This document shows, piece after piece, positions 24,333 through 26,069 of a DNA stretch of 26,069 nucleotides. Numbering within the stretch: position 1 is the stretch's first letter; each line of letters begins with the position of its first letter. Where the stretch lies: NCBI GenBank assembly GCA_021399405.1, contig JAAFKL010000179.1, forward strand, positions 1 through 26,069. Direction: 5' to 3'. Made by a program: the position numbers and the translations under genes. Origin of the DNA: Candidatus Heimdallarchaeota archaeon. Lineage in GTDB: Archaea > Asgardarchaeota > Heimdallarchaeia > Heimdallarchaeales > Kariarchaeaceae. The notes under the pieces are model-generated. The model was not told the DNA's origin. It searched no databases and was given only the letters and a program-made list of their open reading frames with translations.

Positions 24333-25685
24333 ATGATAGAAAAATACAAAACAATAATTGTAGGAGCGGGAATAAGTGGACTAACGTTGGCCAATGAGTT
24401 GATTAGTAGAGGTCACCAAAAAGAGGATCTTTTAGTTGTTGACCAATCAGATAGAACTGGAGGGTTAATTAGGACGACTAAATCTGAAGGATATATAACC
24501 GAGTGGGGTCCTGAAGGTCTTAGGGGTGGCAAACCTGGAACAGTAAAATTATTCTCTTATATCAATTCAAAACCAGTTAAATTACCCAGTACCATACCAG
24601 CCAGATATATAGTACACAAAGGCAAGTTACGTAGGGTACCTCACGGACTACTGAGTGCGATATTCACATCACTGGTACCATTTTTTGGAAAATTAAGATT
24701 ATTACTTGAGCCATTTATTAAGAAGAAAGAAGGTGATGAAACCATGGAGGAATTCATCAAGAGACGATTTGGGAAAGGTATCTACCCGGTGGTTGATGCG
24801 GTTGTTTCTGGCATCTACGGTGGATCTCCAAGTTACCTAAGTGTCACCCATGCATTCCCTTACCTCAAACAGATGGAGATTATGGGGGGATCTGTGATTA
24901 AAGGGGGAATTAAACAACTAAGGATTGCCAGAAAGAACAATAAAAAGCAGAATAAACCAAGGGTGAGGTCTCCCTTCCTGATAAAACCACAGGGTGGTAT
25001 GCAGGAGATCATAGATGGCCTGTCATCAAATGTAAACCTCAAATTTAATTTTGAGGTGACAGAGGTAAAGAAGATAAATGGTGTATATGTGCTGAGATCT
25101 GTGGACAATATCATTAATTGTGATAATCTAGTTCTTGCCACCGGTGTCAATGAGACACAAAAAATCGATCTATTAGGGGTAAAGTCTTTTGAACCGGTAC
25201 CAGAATCGCTTGTATCTATTGTGTCCTTGGGATTTGACACAAATACATTCCCACATAAATTTGATGGGTTTGGCTTTTTGTCGCCTTCAAAAGAGGACAG
25301 GTTTGTCTTAGGGGTACTCTTTACAAGTCAACTCTTCCCCCATACATCTCCTGAGGGAGAGGTACTATTGCGTGTCTATGTCGGGGGAATAGATCACCGT
25401 GAAAAGGCGATTATGGAGAAGGATGAACTAATTGACAAAGTGTTCGTTGATCTAAAGGAATTGATGGGAATAACCGAAAAACCAATTTATTCAAGTGTAC
25501 AAAGACATGCACCAAAGGGTATCTCTCAGATAATTATGGGTCATGAGAAAATTTTAGATTGGAAAAACAGTATTGAGAATAAAAATAAAAATATCTATCT
25601 GTCAGGTATAGGCTGGAAGAGCATTGCAGTGGAATCTCTGATAAATGAAGCTGTGGTACTGGCTGGGAAAATAAATATAAACTGA
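24333..25685 (+). CDS. hemY: FAD-dependent protoporphyrinogen oxidase (HemY/HemG type)
   Basis: It oxidises protoporphyrinogen IX to protoporphyrin IX with six electrons removed. The N-terminus has the Rossmann FAD motif 'IIVGAGISGLTLANEL' followed by 'RTGGLIRTTKSEGYITEWGP', and the C-terminus 'IYLSGIGWKSIAVESLINEA', where the FAD tail usually reads G-x-A-x-x-G. The insert with 'YGGSPSYLSVTHAFPYL' matches protoporphyrinogen oxidases (family of HemY/CgoX). ATG 24333 has GAGG about 9 nt upstream. A longer frame from 24270 would overlap hemN and add 21 unrelated residues, so it is rejected. The family normally uses O2 as acceptor, though some use other acceptors. It may be CgoX (coproporphyrinogen oxidase), but HemN upstream argues for the protoporphyrin route. 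Confidence 0.88.
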   Translation: MIEKYKTIIVGAGISGLTLANELISRGHQKEDLLVVDQSDRTGGLIRTTKSEGYITEWGPEGLRGGKPGTVKLFSYINSKPVKLPSTIPARYIVHKGKLRRVPHGLLSAIFTSLVPFFGKLRLLLEPFIKKKEGDETMEEFIKRRFGKGIYPVVDAVVSGIYGGSPSYLSVTHAFPYLKQMEIMGGSVIKGGIKQLRIARKNNKKQNKPRVRSPFLIKPQGGMQEIIDGLSSNVNLKFNFEVTEVKKINGVYVLRSVDNIINCDNLVLATGVNETQKIDLLGVKSFEPVPESLVSIVSLGFDTNTFPHKFDGFGFLSPSKEDRFVLGVLFTSQLFPHTSPEGEVLLRVYVGGIDHREKAIMEKDELIDKVFVDLKELMGITEKPIYSSVQRHAPKGISQIIMGHEKILDWKNSIENKNKNIYLSGIGWKSIAVESLINEAVVLAGKININ

Positions 25686-25726
25686 ATATGATAACGAATA
25701 GATATGAATGATAAGTATAATTACAT

Positions 25727-25738
25727 CTATATTTAATA
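25727..25738 (+). promoter_or_regulatory. TATA-like box of the asparaginase gene
   Basis: CTATATTTAATA is centred about 24 nt before ATG 25756. It suggests that the next gene has its own leaderless promoter and is not part of the heme operon. Confidence 0.4.
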
Positions 25739-25755
25739 AAAATTGAATTGAATTA

Positions 25756-26069
25756 ATGAAAAAGAGAATTGTAGTGCTCGGGATGGGTGGAACAATTTCT
25801 TCTGTGTTGAACGAGTCTGGTTTATCTCCTGGAAAAAGTTCATTGGAGATCCTTTCCATGATGCCAGAACTGGATGATTATTATGATCTTGAGACTAGGG
25901 AACTCATGGGGATCGATTCATCAAATTTGCAACCCCGAGACTGGTGTGTTATTGCAGAGGAGGTATACTCTGATATCTCACGTAAAGACGTAGATGGTGT
26001 TGTGATAGTTCATGGTACTGACACTATGACTTACACTGCTTCCGCATTGGCCCTTATGATTAGAAACCA
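25756..26069 (+). CDS. L-asparaginase (type I-like), 3' end outside window
   Basis: The frame opens at ATG 25756 and stays open for 104 codons to the window end. 'KKRIVVLGMGGTISS' carries the first catalytic Thr (Thr13), and 'GVVIVHGTDTMTYTASALAL' carries the second site Thr88-Asp89. This is the asparaginase/glutaminase family. In archaea it can also be the GatD subunit, which works with GatE on Glu-tRNA(Gln), but GatD has an extra N-terminal domain, absent here because the core starts at residue 4. A free cytoplasmic type I asparaginase that makes aspartate and ammonia is more likely. It follows the heme operon by 70 nt on the same strand. Confidence 0.88.
   Translation, partial: MKKRIVVLGMGGTISSVLNESGLSPGKSSLEILSMMPELDDYYDLETRELMGIDSSNLQPRDWCVIAEEVYSDISRKDVDGVVIVHGTDTMTYTASALALMIRN

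Noticed and set aside
1..26069. CRISPR array, insertion sequence, integrase or att site
   Set aside because: I found no regularly spaced repeats, transposase or integrase motifs, or terminal inverted repeats.

Overview
The window is about 26 kb of AT-rich DNA that reads as archaeal chromosome. The archaeal marks are a type III (pilin-type) signal peptide, TrmB- and Lrp/AsnC-type winged-helix regulators, a TrmB gene next to a TATA-box promoter, and TATA-like boxes centred about 24-29 nt before many start codons, as expected for leaderless mRNAs. A classical protoporphyrin-route heme operon in such a genome, together with many Ser/Thr/Asn-rich surface proteins, makes me think of an Asgard archaeon of the Heimdallarchaeia type. 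This is an inference: no rRNA or other phylogenetic marker lies in the window.

Left part (1-5377). A truncated F420-type luciferase-like oxidoreductase runs off the left edge on the minus strand. A NUDIX hydrolase gene follows that is broken by a 1-nt deletion and an in-frame TAA. Then come three plus-strand genes for the cell envelope: a surface protein with two 150-residue repeats, a second surface protein with a divergent copy of the same module, and a membrane-spanning protein with an outside beta-rich domain and an inside winged helix. All three copies of the module end in a His-Phe-Ser-x-Trp motif like the autocleavage site of ZU5 domains. I regard this trio as the best candidate for an undescribed system, possibly an envelope-sensing one.

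Middle part (5378-15546). This is an accessory region of secreted and regulatory proteins: a 611-residue pilin-like protein, a tandem pair of about 90-residue paralogous helical proteins of unknown function, a membrane wHTH/Yip1-like protein interrupted by an in-frame TAA, a secreted endonuclease/exonuclease/phosphatase-family enzyme with FN3 and Ig-like domains, a double-HTH Lrp-like regulator, a small secreted protein with an EF-hand-like Asp loop, a secreted subtilisin-like protease, and a TrmB regulator interrupted by an in-frame TAG.

Right part (15871-25685). Eight tightly packed genes encode all steps from glutamyl-tRNA to heme: hemH, hemA, a fused hemC-hemD, hemB, hemL, hemE, hemN and a HemY/HemG-type oxidase. 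Starts and stops overlap (TAATG, ATGA) or abut, so this is almost certainly one translationally coupled operon. HemA and HemL make 5-aminolevulinate from Glu-tRNA, HemB makes porphobilinogen, HemCD makes uroporphyrinogen III, HemE makes coproporphyrinogen III, HemN makes protoporphyrinogen IX, the FAD oxidase makes protoporphyrin IX and HemH inserts iron. Two near-identical 12-13-bp direct repeats flank the TATA box of the operon and look like operators. A type I L-asparaginase with its own promoter begins at 25756 and runs off the right edge.

I saw no tRNA, rRNA, CRISPR array, insertion sequence or integrase. Of 21 gene ends that can be read (18 intact genes and 3 interrupted ones), none uses TAG.
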